A stretch of DNA of 64,000 nucleotides. It comes from Streptomyces netropsis (lineage in GTDB: Bacteria; Actinomycetota; Actinomycetes; Streptomycetales; Streptomycetaceae). The position numbers and the translations under genes are program-made. The notes beneath the pieces were generated by a model. The model worked only from the letters and a program-made list of their open reading frames with translations, was not told the origin of the DNA and did no database searches. The DNA lies in the NCBI RefSeq assembly GCF_014203545.1, contig NZ_JACHJG010000008.1, forward strand, positions 1 through 64,000. The letters are read 5' to 3'. Each line of letters begins with the position of its first letter. The stretch's first letter is position 1. Positions 35,901-44,028 of this stretch are shown here, piece after piece.

Positions 35901-37277
35901 AACAACCCACTCCTGCTACGCCCCTTCCACCACAGCCTCACCTTCCTCGGCTTCAACCTCGACAGCGTCATGTTCGACCCGCAACGATGCCCGCCCCTGC
36001 TGCGGGACGTCGCGGAACGGATCGTCCGCGGCGCCTACCGTCCGCTCCTCCACACCGTCCACCCCGCCGCCCGCGTGGACGAAGCGTTCCGGCTGCTCCA
36101 GCACTCCCAGCACACCGGCAAGGTGGTCGTCGCCTTCGACCCGCTGGACGAGCCCGTACCCGTCGAGTCCCCCTCCGCCATCCCCCTCCTGGACCCGGAC
36201 GGCACCTATCTCGTCACCGGCGGACTCGGCGGCTTCGGCGCCGCCACCGCCACATGGCTCGCCGACCGGGGTGCCCGGCACCTCGCGCTGGTCTCCCGGC
36301 GCGGCGCGAACGCGCCCGAGGCAACCGAGATCCTCGCCCACCTGGCCGAGCGAGGTGCCGACGCAACCGCCTACGCCGCCGACGTCACCGACGAGACGGC
36401 CATGCGACAGGTCATCACAGCCGTCGATGCCACCGGGCACCGCCTGCGCGGCATCGCCCACTGCGCCATGCACCTCGACGACGCCCCGCTGGCCGACCTG
36501 ACCGACGAGCGGTTCGCCGCCGTCCTCGCCCCCAAGATCGCCGGGGCCGACGTCCTGGCACACCTCACCGCCGACCGCGATCCGGACGTCGACCTGTTCC
36601 TGCTGTACTCCTCGGTCGCAGCGAGCATCGGAAACCCCGGGCAGGCCCCCTACGCTGCCGCGAACGCCTACGTGGAAGCTCTGGCTCGCGCTCGCCGCCA
36701 CGCCGGCCGCGCCGGCAGCGCGATCGCCTGGGGCCCGATCTCCGAAACGGGCTACGTCGCCCGCAACGACCTGGGCGCCACCATGGCCCACCTCGGCTTC
36801 GAGCCCGCGGCTCCCGCCGAGGCCTTCGCGGCCGCAGACCACCTCGTCGCCACGGGCACCGACGTCTCCGGCGTCGGCCGCTACCGCTGGGGCCGCGCCC
36901 GCCGTGTCCTCCCGGCTCTGGCGGCGCCGCGCTACGCCGCTCTCGTCCCGGCCGGTGCCGCGGAATCGGACGACACACGCGAAGAGTTCCTGCGCCACCT
37001 GGCCGCACTGTCCCCCGAAGAGACCGCGCACGCCGTCACCGAGGCCCTGACTCACCTCCTCGCCACCGTCCTGCGTGCCGACCCGACGGAACTGGACGCG
37101 GACCGCCGACTGGAGGAGTTCGGCCTGGACTCCCTGATGAGCACCGAATTCCTCCTGCACACCCGCGAACGTTTCGGCGTCCAGCTCTCCCCCACCGAAC
37201 TCATCGGCGGCCCCCGCACGCTGACGCAATTCGCACGGCTGGTCCACGAGCGACTGGGGACCCATACGGCGGGCTGA
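29928..37277 (+). CDS. Single-module highly reducing type I polyketide synthase
   Basis: A multidomain synthase of about 2449 residues. In order: KS (Cys177 in VDTACSSA, His312 in EAHGTGTPAGD, His351 in SNVGHLEPA); AT (Ser620 in GHSVGEV; YAFH at 720-723); DH (His916, Asp1077 in VVLDGPLQA); a C-methyltransferase-like region (about 1200-1580, EAGAGTHALT); ER (HGGAGAVGL at 1893); KR (GGLGGFG at 2098, Tyr2242); ACP (Ser2402 in GLDSLMS). No thioesterase or other release domain is present. Two motifs are off consensus: DH has Arg for Gly in HxxxGxxxxP, and the methyltransferase has GTH for GTG, so methylation may be lost. This domain order is that of fungal highly reducing synthases and suggests iterative use to make a reduced chain. 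ATG 29928 has GGGGGGA 11 bases upstream; ATG 29862 and 29916 are alternatives. The divergent KAS III-like enzyme is the likely partner. Confidence 0.9.
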   Translation: MGQRDRAVAVVGAGLRLPGGITDLAGLWAALAEGRDLVGEIPADRFDRTRFVDPGAVRAGRSYTGAGGFLDDVACFDPGYFGIAPKEAPYVDPQQRLLLEMTAEALDDAGIPAESLAGSDTCVYIGVSDPAYGQFIMTQENHTSPYAMSGSTLSIAANRLSYCFDLRGPSMAVDTACSSALVALDRACRTLLDGTSRTALAGGVNVLIGPYAFAGFSHAGMLSRRGRCAAFSAGADGFVRSEGGGVVVLKRLADALSDGDRIHAVIAGTGTNCDGRTQGMALPSSHAQEALLRAVYERAGVEPDDLVYFEAHGTGTPAGDPAEAAAIGRALGQRRTRGPLPIGSVKSNVGHLEPAAGMPSLLKALLVLRHGTAPATLHAHPLNPAIDFAGLGLAPTVESVGLCLGERAAVGVNSFGFGGANAHAVLIPPPAPPDHHRPHTGGTLPVVVSARSAAALRELTGRVSARLREAAPEEFYDLARTTTLRRSAHPHRAAVLADGPERAAEEFDRLLAGTPATGALARAADRRTVAYVFSGNASQWPGMAADLLAADVVFRAAVEEADAALAPHLGWSVARELAGPDAAAWRRTEIAQPVLFAVQIGLAALFAARGLRPSAVTGHSVGEVAAAHVAGALPLDDAARVIAERSRAQGVTAGAGRMAAVGLSEAEALGALARYEGALELAGINSDRDVTVAGDPRALADLGAELNARDVFFRELGLDYAFHSRAMDPIADPLRAALAGLAPAPVRVPFVSAVTGTPLPGDALTPDYWWRNVREPVRFAAAVAHVVAEHAGILVEIGPHPVLRPYLRRTGASYVPTLRRDGDGPREAAAAVAGLIATGAVVDWPTHFPAPGRVADLPPYPWQRERYWHGAPQDMVVRTSGTGLLDHPLLGERLPAPHALWEGTVEPQLAPWLGDHRIARTVLMPAAGYLEMALSAGRLALGRPVEVRHLQIFRPLALGWPDPEGVRLQTAVTPADGALTISSSQGRGGACEPVVRAEVRTLLGAAPAPLDPEALRARCPRTVAAADFYRTCHRVGLGVGPAFQLLGEVHVGEGELLASYRHEEPGAPYTVHPVVLDGPLQATVALVERWMDSGRAYLPSVFGAVRVWRTPAPTGFVHLRQRARTENEFCWDIAYADEDGTVSAQIEGCRTRRMDNSDHTPVTVQRTVLRAAPLPLSPAASSPLPPPADLLAAVEDRMSAARAALRESGHDRCAAAAEEAGAHCWAAALAGLLTDPAATFAAGDLVAGGLRPQHRRLVRLMLPLVARHGLAELMDNERWRLTRTVPRPGELLRKLVEDHPACAAETVLINRQLRHLPDVLRGASEAAELLPPGDPVLEQLHATAPARRFAHRVVMALVTEAVRQWPGDRPLRVLEAGAGTHALTAALLPLLPADRTRFTCTDATATGFARAEHRFVDYDFVEYRLLALDRDPLSQGFPDGGFDLVVAGDALHTATDLTAALGHVRTLLSPGGLLLSTEPHDVWRTAFVLGATEAFWQRGDHALRPETRLLAREKWLPLLATCGFTGAVRTGIEDRSVLLASADRLPADGPAPPTPEPGAAWLVVTETSDEVPLARALAELLGQADVVATPEDPAAWDAALPSGGVPPGVVLLLATDACAEVVALTTRRAAVLRALSAARSGAIGGVWLVTRPSGLFPAPERPAHPADAAVWGAARVLANEHPGLSLRRISLDRSDAPATGARRLAHELLAPGAEDEIVLTRNGRFVPRQLQRPADRPDPAPGHTPYVLEVRDPGLSRRLVWRRTEPLRPGPGEILVEVRAVGLNYRDPMRANGLLPPEAVEGSPLSRGLGTDCAGIVRATGPGVTTFTPGDRVLGPMPASLASHTVTPAATSLRVPDGMSYAEAATFPVAFLTVHHTLAEQARTFPGETVLVHGGAGAVGLTVLQSARHLGLHVIATAGTEAKRDLLHTLGAAHVLDSRSLDFVPRVRELTGGRGVDIVVNSLSGEAIAHGLDLLRPNGRFIELGKRDIFLNNPLLLRPFHHSLTFLGFNLDSVMFDPQRCPPLLRDVAERIVRGAYRPLLHTVHPAARVDEAFRLLQHSQHTGKVVVAFDPLDEPVPVESPSAIPLLDPDGTYLVTGGLGGFGAATATWLADRGARHLALVSRRGANAPEATEILAHLAERGADATAYAADVTDETAMRQVITAVDATGHRLRGIAHCAMHLDDAPLADLTDERFAAVLAPKIAGADVLAHLTADRDPDVDLFLLYSSVAASIGNPGQAPYAAANAYVEALARARRHAGRAGSAIAWGPISETGYVARNDLGATMAHLGFEPAAPAEAFAAADHLVATGTDVSGVGRYRWGRARRVLPALAAPRYAALVPAGAAESDDTREEFLRHLAALSPEETAHAVTEALTHLLATVLRADPTELDADRRLEEFGLDSLMSTEFLLHTRERFGVQLSPTELIGGPRTLTQFARLVHERLGTHTAG

Positions 37278-37584
37278 CCTGGGCCACACGGTCACGTCAG
37301 TCCCCCGCGCAACCACGGCACCGTCTGCCGGACGTGGGACCAGCCGTGAAAGCCCCTCCTCTCCGGGGGGCTACTCGGTTCCCTCCTGACCGACCCCCTT
37401 ACGGGCCCACCGATGGCTGCGCACGGATTACCTCCCTGGGCCTTGTGGCCCAGGGCGACATGCAGTTCCGCCAAGGCGGCATCGAGCGGTCTTCTCGCCC
37501 ATGGCCCGGCGCCTACTCGTGCACCGGGATCACCTTTCACCTGCGGCCAGGCGCGACCGGCGCCCCGCCGCCTCGGTCACCCGC
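37278..37584. other. Gap between the synthase and the lyase gene
   Basis: About 300 bp between two convergent genes. It holds a hairpin AGCCCC-N10-GGGGCT (37351-37372) that may terminate the polyketide synthase transcript; it has no T tract. No gene supported. Confidence 0.4.
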
Positions 37585-39000
37585 TCACGAGGCGTTCAGG
37601 CCCACGTCCGCAGCCGTGAGGGGACGACGGACCGGGGCCAGCGTCGTGTACTGGTCCGCGCCGATGTCACGGGCTCTGCCGCGCGGGTGACCGTCGATGT
37701 CCTCGGTGACGGACGGGCTCTTCAGCGTCGCCGCCCCGATCGCGGGGCTGCCCGCCGACAGCCGGGACACCCCGTCGGATTCCTGCCGGAGGAGCGGGTC
37801 GACCCGGCGGTATCCGCCGGAGGGGATGTTGCCGTTGGACGCCGGACCCCACAGGATGTTGCCCTGCCAGGTGAAACCGGTGTTCTTCCCCATCGCGACC
37901 AAGCTGCCCGCGCTCGCGACCAGGAGGTTGTCAGCGATGACCACGTCCTGGGGCGCGTAGTCGCGACCCTCGCCCGAGAGCGTCCCGGCGTTGCCGACCA
38001 GCGTGTTGTGCACGATCACCGCACGGTCGCACGCGTCGTTGCCCCGCCGCTCCTCCTTCGACTCGCCGGGGTGGTGATCGCGGGTGGTGCCGCTGCCGAT
38101 CACCAGGGCGCGCCCGGACAGGCCACCGAGGTAGTTGTTGACGACCAGATGGTCGTTGCCGTAGACGCGGACGCCTTCCGCGCCGCCGAGCAGATAGTTG
38201 CCCTCCACGGTGGAACGGTTGCCGTGCCGCAGCACGATTCCGCCGCGGCTGTTACGGATCGTGTTGTACCGGACGGTGTTCTCCGAAGTCTTCACCGAGA
38301 TGGCCTCGGGGTCTCCGTCGCACTTCTCGAACAGGTTGTACTCCACGACCGCTTTCGCGCTGAGCAGTGCCCGGGCGCTGTCGCCGAGCCGGACGGCCTC
38401 TCCGCCGTTGGCGCCGGTGAAGCTGTGACCGGAGAAGTGGTTCCTGAACAGGGTCAGGTTCTGGGCGACGGTCTTCGCGTCGCGGCCGTCGAGGACGACG
38501 AAGATGCCCTCAGTGGTCCTGTCGTGGAAACGGTTCCGGTCGATCTTGACGTCGTCGCCCCGCACGACGACCCAGTCCATCCCGCTGACATCGGCGAACT
38601 TGAAGTCGTTGCGCGTCAGCCGGATGTGCGAGGAGTTCGCCGGGATCTCCAGCGTGCTGCTCTGCCGGAAGGCGAAACCGCTGACGACGATGTTGCTCGA
38701 ATCGCTGAAGACGAAGCCGCGCTCGCCCTGGAGCACCGCGCCGCCACGGGATGCCGCGACGATGGTGATCGGTGCGTCGCCGGTGCCGTTCTTCCCCGAG
38801 ACGCGAAGGGCACCCCCCGCCGGGACGGTGTACGTGCCGTCGGCCACCACTATCCGATCGCCGGGCACCGCGCGGTCGATCGCCTTCTGAAGTCCGTCCA
38901 GGGAACTCACCGTCACCGTGGCCGCCGACGCGCCGACCGGCACAGCGGCGAGCCCGGCGGCACCCAGCAGGGTGCCGGTGAGGAACGTGCGTCTTTTCAT
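37585..39000 (-). CDS. Polysaccharide lyase, PL6/chondroitinase-B type
   Basis: A 471-residue exported beta-helix enzyme. The N-terminus MKRRTFLTGTLLGAAGLAAV is a Tat signal (RRTFL). The mature protein has the PL6-type opening (SLDGLQKAIDRAVPGDRIVV, ADGTYTV) and beta-helix rungs with NSRGGIVLRHGNRSTVEGNY and GAEGVRVYGNDHLVVNNYLG, where conserved Lys/Arg/His of alginate lyase or chondroitinase B are found. The C-terminus has SAGSPAIGAAT and DIGADQY, typical of secreted right-handed beta-helix proteins. It would cleave uronic-acid polymers (alginate or glycosaminoglycan) outside the cell. ATG 39000 has AGGAG six bases upstream. Confidence 0.83.
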   Translation of the reverse strand: MKRRTFLTGTLLGAAGLAAVPVGASAATVTVSSLDGLQKAIDRAVPGDRIVVADGTYTVPAGGALRVSGKNGTGDAPITIVAASRGGAVLQGERGFVFSDSSNIVVSGFAFRQSSTLEIPANSSHIRLTRNDFKFADVSGMDWVVVRGDDVKIDRNRFHDRTTEGIFVVLDGRDAKTVAQNLTLFRNHFSGHSFTGANGGEAVRLGDSARALLSAKAVVEYNLFEKCDGDPEAISVKTSENTVRYNTIRNSRGGIVLRHGNRSTVEGNYLLGGAEGVRVYGNDHLVVNNYLGGLSGRALVIGSGTTRDHHPGESKEERRGNDACDRAVIVHNTLVGNAGTLSGEGRDYAPQDVVIADNLLVASAGSLVAMGKNTGFTWQGNILWGPASNGNIPSGGYRRVDPLLRQESDGVSRLSAGSPAIGAATLKSPSVTEDIDGHPRGRARDIGADQYTTLAPVRRPLTAADVGLNAS

Positions 39001-39425
39001 GATGACTCCTGAGACAACGGAAATGTACCGGGTCGATCCTTGTGCCCCGGCGTGACGTTGCGCAACAACTGACGGACCGTAACCACGGGCCGCCGCACAC
39101 CCTTTCCCGCTCGCGGCCACACCCTCACAAGGGGGTGGACCGGCCCGGCCTCCCTGCACTTCTTGGGGTAGGCCGCTGTCTCTTCTCAGCCTGTTGCCGC
39201 GCGCGTCCGCTTCCGTGCCCTCGTGCCGCCCCCTGCCGCCAGGGGCCGACGAGTGCGACGGGGACGGCAAGTTCGGTGCTCTGTTGCGCAGGAGCGGACC
39301 GGGGTACCTTCCGCCCCATGGGGATACGCGCGCAGCACCCGTCTGACGTACAGATCGCTCGTAACAGTGGCCGTATGCCGCCCCATTCGACCAGTCAGCC
39401 GCCCCTCCCCCGAAGGCGCCCGCCG
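39001..39425. other. Divergent intergenic region
   Basis: About 425 bp between the lyase and the carboxypeptidase. No protein is supported; both promoters should lie here but neither could be assigned. Confidence 0.35.
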
Positions 39426-40712
39426 ATGGCGGCCCGCATCCGCATCCTCGCCATCGGCCTCACCACCGCCACGCTCGCCCTGACTCTCGTCCAGACACCC
39501 GCCCAGGCCGCCCGCGCCCCGCACCGCACCGGCTTCGAACTCAGCAACGGAACCCGCTGGACCACCCAGGCCGAGGAACAGCGCCTCCTGGCCGCCCTCG
39601 ACCGGTCGAGCGACCGCGTAGCCGTCCGCCGCATCGGCACCACCCGCCAGGGCCGACCGCTCCGGCTGGTCCGCATCGGACCCGCCCACCACACCGCCGA
39701 AACCCTCCTTCTCGCCTGCAGCCAGCACGGCGACGAACCCGCCGGCCGGGAAGCCTGCCTCATCCGCGTCCGGGACCTCGCCCACACCACGGACCCGGCC
39801 ACGCTGCGCTTCCTCGAACGCACCACCGTCCTGGTCGTCCCCACTCCCAACCCGGACGGCCGCGCGGCCGACACGCGCACCAACGCGGACGGCGTCGACG
39901 TCAACCGCGACCACATCGCTCTCAAGACCGCCGAGAGCCGCGCCCTGGCCGCCGTCATCCGCGACCACCGGCCCGACATCGTCTACGACCTGCACGAGTA
40001 CGGCGCCACCCCGCCGTACTACGACAAGGACCTGTTCGACCTCTGGCCACGCAACCTCAACACCGACGCCCGCGTGCACCGGGAGGCACAGACCCTCTCG
40101 GCGGCCTACGTACGCCCCACTGCCCACGACGCCGGTTACAGCACCGGCACCTACGGCATCTGGACCGACCCCGCCACCGGCGACCCCGTCAAACAGGTCG
40201 CCGGCGACGGACAGGAGCGCATCCTGCGCAACACCTCCGGCATCAAGCACGCGATCGGTCTGCTCATCGAGAGCCGCGTCGACCCGGTGACGGATGCCGA
40301 GAAAGCGGACCAGGCCCTCAACAACCGGCGCCGTGTCCGTTCCCATCTCGTCGCGCTGGACGGGACGTTCGCCTTCGCGGGCGAGCGACGCGGGCACATC
40401 ACATCGGCCACGGCCGCGGCACGTGTCAAAGGCCTCGCCGACCGGGGCCCGGTCCACCTCGGCGGCGCCGACAACGAACCCGCTCCCCCCGGCCAGACCC
40501 TGCCCGACCCGCCCTGCGCCTACCGGCTCACTGCCGAGCAGTATGCGGAGACTCAGGACGAACTCGCCCTGCACGGCATCGAAAGCACCCCGTCCCCAGC
40601 AGGCGGCGCGCTGGTCCCGATGCGCCAGCCGCTGCGGTCACTGGTACCGCTGCTGCTGGACGCCAGGGCGTCGTACGAACTCACCGCAGGCGAACCCGTC
40701 GACCCTTGCTGA
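39426..40712 (+). CDS. Secreted M14-family zinc carboxypeptidase
   Basis: A 428-residue exported metallopeptidase. ATG 39426 ([20 protein letters not shown]) with GAAGGCG upstream gives a signal peptide ending near AQAAR. Zinc ligands of M14 peptidases are visible: His and Glu in [12 protein letters not shown] and the third His in [15 protein letters not shown] and [11 protein letters not shown] are the matching substrate-binding segments (Asn-Arg pair), and [21 protein letters not shown] contains the catalytic Glu near the C-terminal side. It probably trims peptides or peptidoglycan stems outside the cell. An earlier in-frame ATG at 39375 would lengthen the signal peptide. The neighbouring lyase is divergent. 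Confidence 0.85.
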   Translation: MAARIRILAIGLTTATLALTLVQTPAQAARAPHRTGFELSNGTRWTTQAEEQRLLAALDRSSDRVAVRRIGTTRQGRPLRLVRIGPAHHTAETLLLACSQHGDEPAGREACLIRVRDLAHTTDPATLRFLERTTVLVVPTPNPDGRAADTRTNADGVDVNRDHIALKTAESRALAAVIRDHRPDIVYDLHEYGATPPYYDKDLFDLWPRNLNTDARVHREAQTLSAAYVRPTAHDAGYSTGTYGIWTDPATGDPVKQVAGDGQERILRNTSGIKHAIGLLIESRVDPVTDAEKADQALNNRRRVRSHLVALDGTFAFAGERRGHITSATAAARVKGLADRGPVHLGGADNEPAPPGQTLPDPPCAYRLTAEQYAETQDELALHGIESTPSPAGGALVPMRQPLRSLVPLLLDARASYELTAGEPVDPC

Positions 40713-40800
40713 CGAGCAACCGTCCCACCGCTGATCGCGACGGCTGCGGGAGCCGGCTACTCATCTCTCGCAGCCGACGGCGCGGCTCGCACTCAGGCGG

Positions 40801-40915
40801 CGAGGTCGGGACAGTCGACGGCCTCGCGCTCGCCGCCACCTTCGTGTGCGGCCACCTGGCCAACCCCGACCTGCGCCGGGAGATCCACAGCGGGCTCCAG
40901 GTGGTGGAGAACTGA
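40801..40915 (+). pseudogene. Fragment of a Tn3-type transposase C-terminus
   Basis: The plus strand reads VDGLALAATFVCGHLANPDL, then RREIHSGLQVVEN and a stop. This resembles the conserved C-terminal region of Tn3-family transposases (hLxxylxxxxlrreIxxgLnvVEnWN). Only about 38 codons remain. Confidence 0.5.
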
Positions 40916-42109
40916 TCAGAGCCGCGAGCTGCCGGCCTGGGAGTGTCCATCCGCCCGAACAGGCGGCAGTTCGCCACAGTCGTGGGTGTAGAGCCAGGCC
41001 GTGGCCTTCTCGTAGAAGAGGCGGACCGCCACCGGCATCACCAGGTCGCGCATCCACCGCGCGAGCGGGCCGGCCGTCTTGGCGTCGCGATTGCCCGAGG
41101 CTGCCTTGACCATCTTGGCAATGCGGTCCGAGCGGGCAGCCTCGTACGCCGAGAGGGCGGCCGCCATCGAGGGTTCTGCGGCCAGTGACTGCGCCAGGAC
41201 CAGTGCGTCCTCCAAGGCCATCGATGCGCCCTGCCCCGCACCGACGGGGTGTCCGGCGTCGCCGAGCAGCACGATGCGGTCGTTGTGGCGGACCGGGATG
41301 GCATCGAGTTTGTGCATCAGGGTGGGGCGATGCAGTTCGACGGTGGCCTCGAGGATCGCGGCCGGCACCTGTTCGTGACGGTAGAGCCCGGCCAGGCGGC
41401 GCAGCCATTCCTCGTCGGTGAGGCCGAACTCCGGCTGCGCGGGCCAGGAGACCTGGGCCGACCACCAGACCTTGCCGTCGGGGGCGGCGAGGTGGATGAA
41501 GGCGCCATTGCGGGCGAAGGTCATGTTGAAGATGCCGGGTTCGGTCTCGATACCGTCGGCAATGCCCGAGATGCTGTAAAGGCCGGCGTATTCGGGGGCG
41601 GGCGCCTGCGGGTCGAGCAGCGACCGGGTGGCTGACCAGATGCCGTCCGCGCCGATGAGCAGCGATGCCTCCGCCACATGGCCGCTCGCGAAGACCGCGC
41701 GTACGCCCTCCTCGGTGGTGACCACATCCACCAGGCGCTCACCGGTGACGATGACTGCCCCGGCCGCCAGTGCCTCCGCGCGCAGCACCTCGACCAGCGC
41801 GCCCCGCATCAGGGTCACGCTGTGCAGCTCTTGGCCGCTCAGCCGGCCCCGCGGGACATCGCCCAGCAACTTGCCTGAGCTCGACCACATGCGCTGGCCC
41901 GGCACATCAACCCCGGCCCGCTGCACCTGCTCCAGTACGCCGAGCGAGCGCAGCACCCGCAGACCGTTGGACGCCAGACTCAGGAACGAGCCGACCTGAC
42001 CTGCCGGTTCGGCGTACGCCTCGTACACCGTGACCTCCATGCCGAGCCGGCGCAGCGCTATCGCACTCGCCGCTCCAGCCACTCCGCCGCCGATCACGAT
42101 GACGCCCAC
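40916..42109 (-). CDS. FAD-dependent monooxygenase
   Basis: A 397-residue flavoprotein of the PheA/UbiH-type group A monooxygenases. The dinucleotide-binding motif is at the N-terminus (VIVIGGGVAGAASAIALRRL), the DG motif in LLIGADGIWSATRSLL, and the second FAD motif in RIVLLGDAGHPVGAGQGASM. Substrate is probably a small aromatic or antibiotic. The start is taken at GTG 42109 behind AGGGAG; the frame continues to 42130. It is divergent from a TetR gene, with a double palindrome between them overlapping the likely promoter, so the pair looks like a repressor and its target. Confidence 0.87.
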   Translation of the reverse strand: MGVIVIGGGVAGAASAIALRRLGMEVTVYEAYAEPAGQVGSFLSLASNGLRVLRSLGVLEQVQRAGVDVPGQRMWSSSGKLLGDVPRGRLSGQELHSVTLMRGALVEVLRAEALAAGAVIVTGERLVDVVTTEEGVRAVFASGHVAEASLLIGADGIWSATRSLLDPQAPAPEYAGLYSISGIADGIETEPGIFNMTFARNGAFIHLAAPDGKVWWSAQVSWPAQPEFGLTDEEWLRRLAGLYRHEQVPAAILEATVELHRPTLMHKLDAIPVRHNDRIVLLGDAGHPVGAGQGASMALEDALVLAQSLAAEPSMAAALSAYEAARSDRIAKMVKAASGNRDAKTAGPLARWMRDLVMPVAVRLFYEKATAWLYTHDCGELPPVRADGHSQAGSSRL

Positions 42110-42119
42110 ACACACTCCC

Positions 42120-42148
42120 TGAATCATCATTCACTGAATCTCAATTCA
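42120..42148. promoter_or_regulatory. Twin TetR operator
   Basis: Two copies of the dyad TGAAT-N4-ATTCA lie 15 bp apart (42120-42133 with CATC, 42135-42148 with CTCA). A third half-site ATTCA is at 42159 and a TATGAT -10-like box at 42165. They lie between the divergent monooxygenase and TetR genes. Confidence 0.75.
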
Positions 42149-42212
42149 CCGAACGGGGATTCACTATGATTGAGGGCCGGACCCCACGTCAAGCCTGAGA
42201 AGGAGCCCCCGG

Positions 42213-42836
42213 ATGGGCGCACGCAAGGAGAAAGCCGCCGAGACGGAGGCGGCGCTGAAGGACGCGGCACGGCGGCTGTTCGCCGAGCGCGGCTATCTCG
42301 ACACGAAGATCACCGACATCACCCGCGAGGCCGGGCGCGCCACCGGCTCCTTCTACGCCCACTTCGCGGACAAGAACGCCCTGCTCCAGGCCCTGCTGCA
42401 GGACCTGAACGCGCAGGGCGACACGGAGATCGGCGCGGACGGCCACCCGGCCGATCACGATCTGACAGACCCCGACCAACTGCGCGAACATCTGGCCGTC
42501 ACCTGGCGGGTGATCCGCGACCACCTGCCGGTGGTCGTGGCCCTGATGCAGACGAACTTCGCCGGCCCGCCCGGCGAGGGTCGCGCATGGGCGAACCTGA
42601 CCGGAGAGACGAGCACCCTTCGCGAGCACCTGGACTGGCTCCACCGGCGCGGCCACCAGCTCCCGGGCGACCCGGCGCTGGTCGCCGCAGCCATGGGGGC
42701 GATGGTTTCGATGTTGGGGTTCGCCGTCATCACCGCAGGGGAAGACGGCCCGCGGGCCACCGATGAGGAGATCGTCGACACCCTCACCTCCCTCCTGCTA
42801 CACGGCCTGGCAGGACCGGCGTCGGGCGCGAGCTGA
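42213..42836 (+). CDS. TetR family regulator
   Basis: A 207-residue repressor. Residues 10-55 form the TetR helix-turn-helix ([40 protein letters not shown]). The remainder is an all-helical ligand domain. ATG 42213 has AAGGAG seven bases upstream. It is divergent from the FAD monooxygenase with a twin palindrome in the gap, so it very probably represses that gene and itself, released by the oxygenase's substrate. Confidence 0.9.
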   Translation: MGARKEKAAETEAALKDAARRLFAERGYLDTKITDITREAGRATGSFYAHFADKNALLQALLQDLNAQGDTEIGADGHPADHDLTDPDQLREHLAVTWRVIRDHLPVVVALMQTNFAGPPGEGRAWANLTGETSTLREHLDWLHRRGHQLPGDPALVAAAMGAMVSMLGFAVITAGEDGPRATDEEIVDTLTSLLLHGLAGPASGAS

Positions 42837-43152
42837 CGCGTCCACGAGAGAGGGGCCGGCGGCGGGAAGGGAACGCTGAGCGCTGGGCCGTGAACCAGGC
42901 GGTGAGCACGACAGCGTGGTCTTCCCCGGTCAGGAACCCGCGCGCCCCACTACGCCGCCGCGCGCCTGGACTACACCTACCGCGAGGACCGTGCCGCCGT
43001 CGACAACCGGACGGCGGCACGGGAAACAGCCGCGGCCTCCGACGCGTACGCGTCGGTCAGCCGGGCGATGCCCCGGAGTGCCTGCCGGTCGGCGGCACCG
43101 AGGCCGGGACTCCGGAGCCGCGTACTTCAGGTGTGGTTTCCGAACCGGAGGC
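42837..43152. other. Gap without supported gene
   Basis: About 315 bp between the convergent TetR and dienelactone hydrolase genes. GC-rich, with a weak inverted repeat around GTGCCGCCGTC and GACGGCGGCAC (near 43000-43022) that could be a shared terminator. Confidence 0.4.
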
Positions 43153-43902
43153 TCAGCTGTTGGTCAGGGCGCGGTCGAGGAGGGGGAGCAGACGGTCCCA
43201 GTGGCACTGCAGCGCGGAGGGGTTGAAGGCGTCGGTGTCGGACATGGTGAAACCGTGGATGGTGCCGGGGTAGATCTCGATGGTGTAGCCGACACCTGCG
43301 GCATCCAGGGCCTGGTCGAGCTCGCTGATGGTCTCGGGCGTCATGTCGTTCTCGGCGAGTCCGAGGTGGACTTGGGCGGTGAGCGCGGGGACGCGGCGGT
43401 GCGGGCTGTCGGGCGCGTCGGTGACCAAGAAGCCGGGGTGGAATCCGGCGACGGCCGCCACCTGGTCGGGGTGGGCCGTCGCGGTGCGCATCGCCAAGGC
43501 GGCACCTATGCAGTAGCCGATCACACCGACCGGCCCTGCGCTGACCTCGGGCTGGGCCGTGAGGAACCTGAGGTAGGCGTTGGCGTCGCGCAGGACACGT
43601 TCGGTGGTGTGCGCCTCGACCAAGGGCATCAGCCGGCCGATGACCTCGGGCCGGATCTCTTCTCCGATGTGCTCGGGAAGTTCGATCACCGGTGCCGGAC
43701 CGTGCCGGTAGTAGAGGTTGGGGACGAGCACGTAGTACCCGTGCTCGGCCAGTTCGCGAGCCTTCTCCTCCAGCTCGGGCCGCACACCGAAGGCATCCGT
43801 GTACAGCAGCACCCCCGGGTGCCGCTCCCCACGGTCGGGGAAGGCGGCGAAAGCGTCGGCCTGGCCGTCCGTGGTGGGAATCTGCAGCGTCTTGGTGGGC
43901 AT
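43153..43902 (-). CDS. Dienelactone hydrolase family protein
   Basis: Cytoplasmic alpha/beta hydrolase of 249 residues. The Cys nucleophile elbow characteristic of dienelactone hydrolases is present (VGVIGYCIGAALA), with the acid in VHLGLAENDMTPE and the His in YPGTIHGFTM. YTDAFGVRPELEEKA is the usual N-terminal region holding the Glu/Arg substrate site. ATG 43902 has AAGGAGGAG upstream. No ring-cleavage pathway lies nearby, so a general lactone- or ester-hydrolysing role is more likely than chlorocatechol breakdown. Confidence 0.88.
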   Translation of the reverse strand: MPTKTLQIPTTDGQADAFAAFPDRGERHPGVLLYTDAFGVRPELEEKARELAEHGYYVLVPNLYYRHGPAPVIELPEHIGEEIRPEVIGRLMPLVEAHTTERVLRDANAYLRFLTAQPEVSAGPVGVIGYCIGAALAMRTATAHPDQVAAVAGFHPGFLVTDAPDSPHRRVPALTAQVHLGLAENDMTPETISELDQALDAAGVGYTIEIYPGTIHGFTMSDTDAFNPSALQCHWDRLLPLLDRALTNS

Positions 43903-44028
43903 GGCGGATCTCCTCCTTTTCGTAGTCGATCATCAAGCAGGTCAGAAGTCGTCCGACACGGTGGCCACCGTCGCACTCGGACTTGACTCGTGGTGGGCCT
44001 TGGTCCGGAAAGGGGCCGGTGTCACCGT

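Noticed and set aside
34469-37690. A 1073-codon plus-strand frame
   Set aside because: Lies within the synthase in another frame; Arg/Pro/His-rich shadow.
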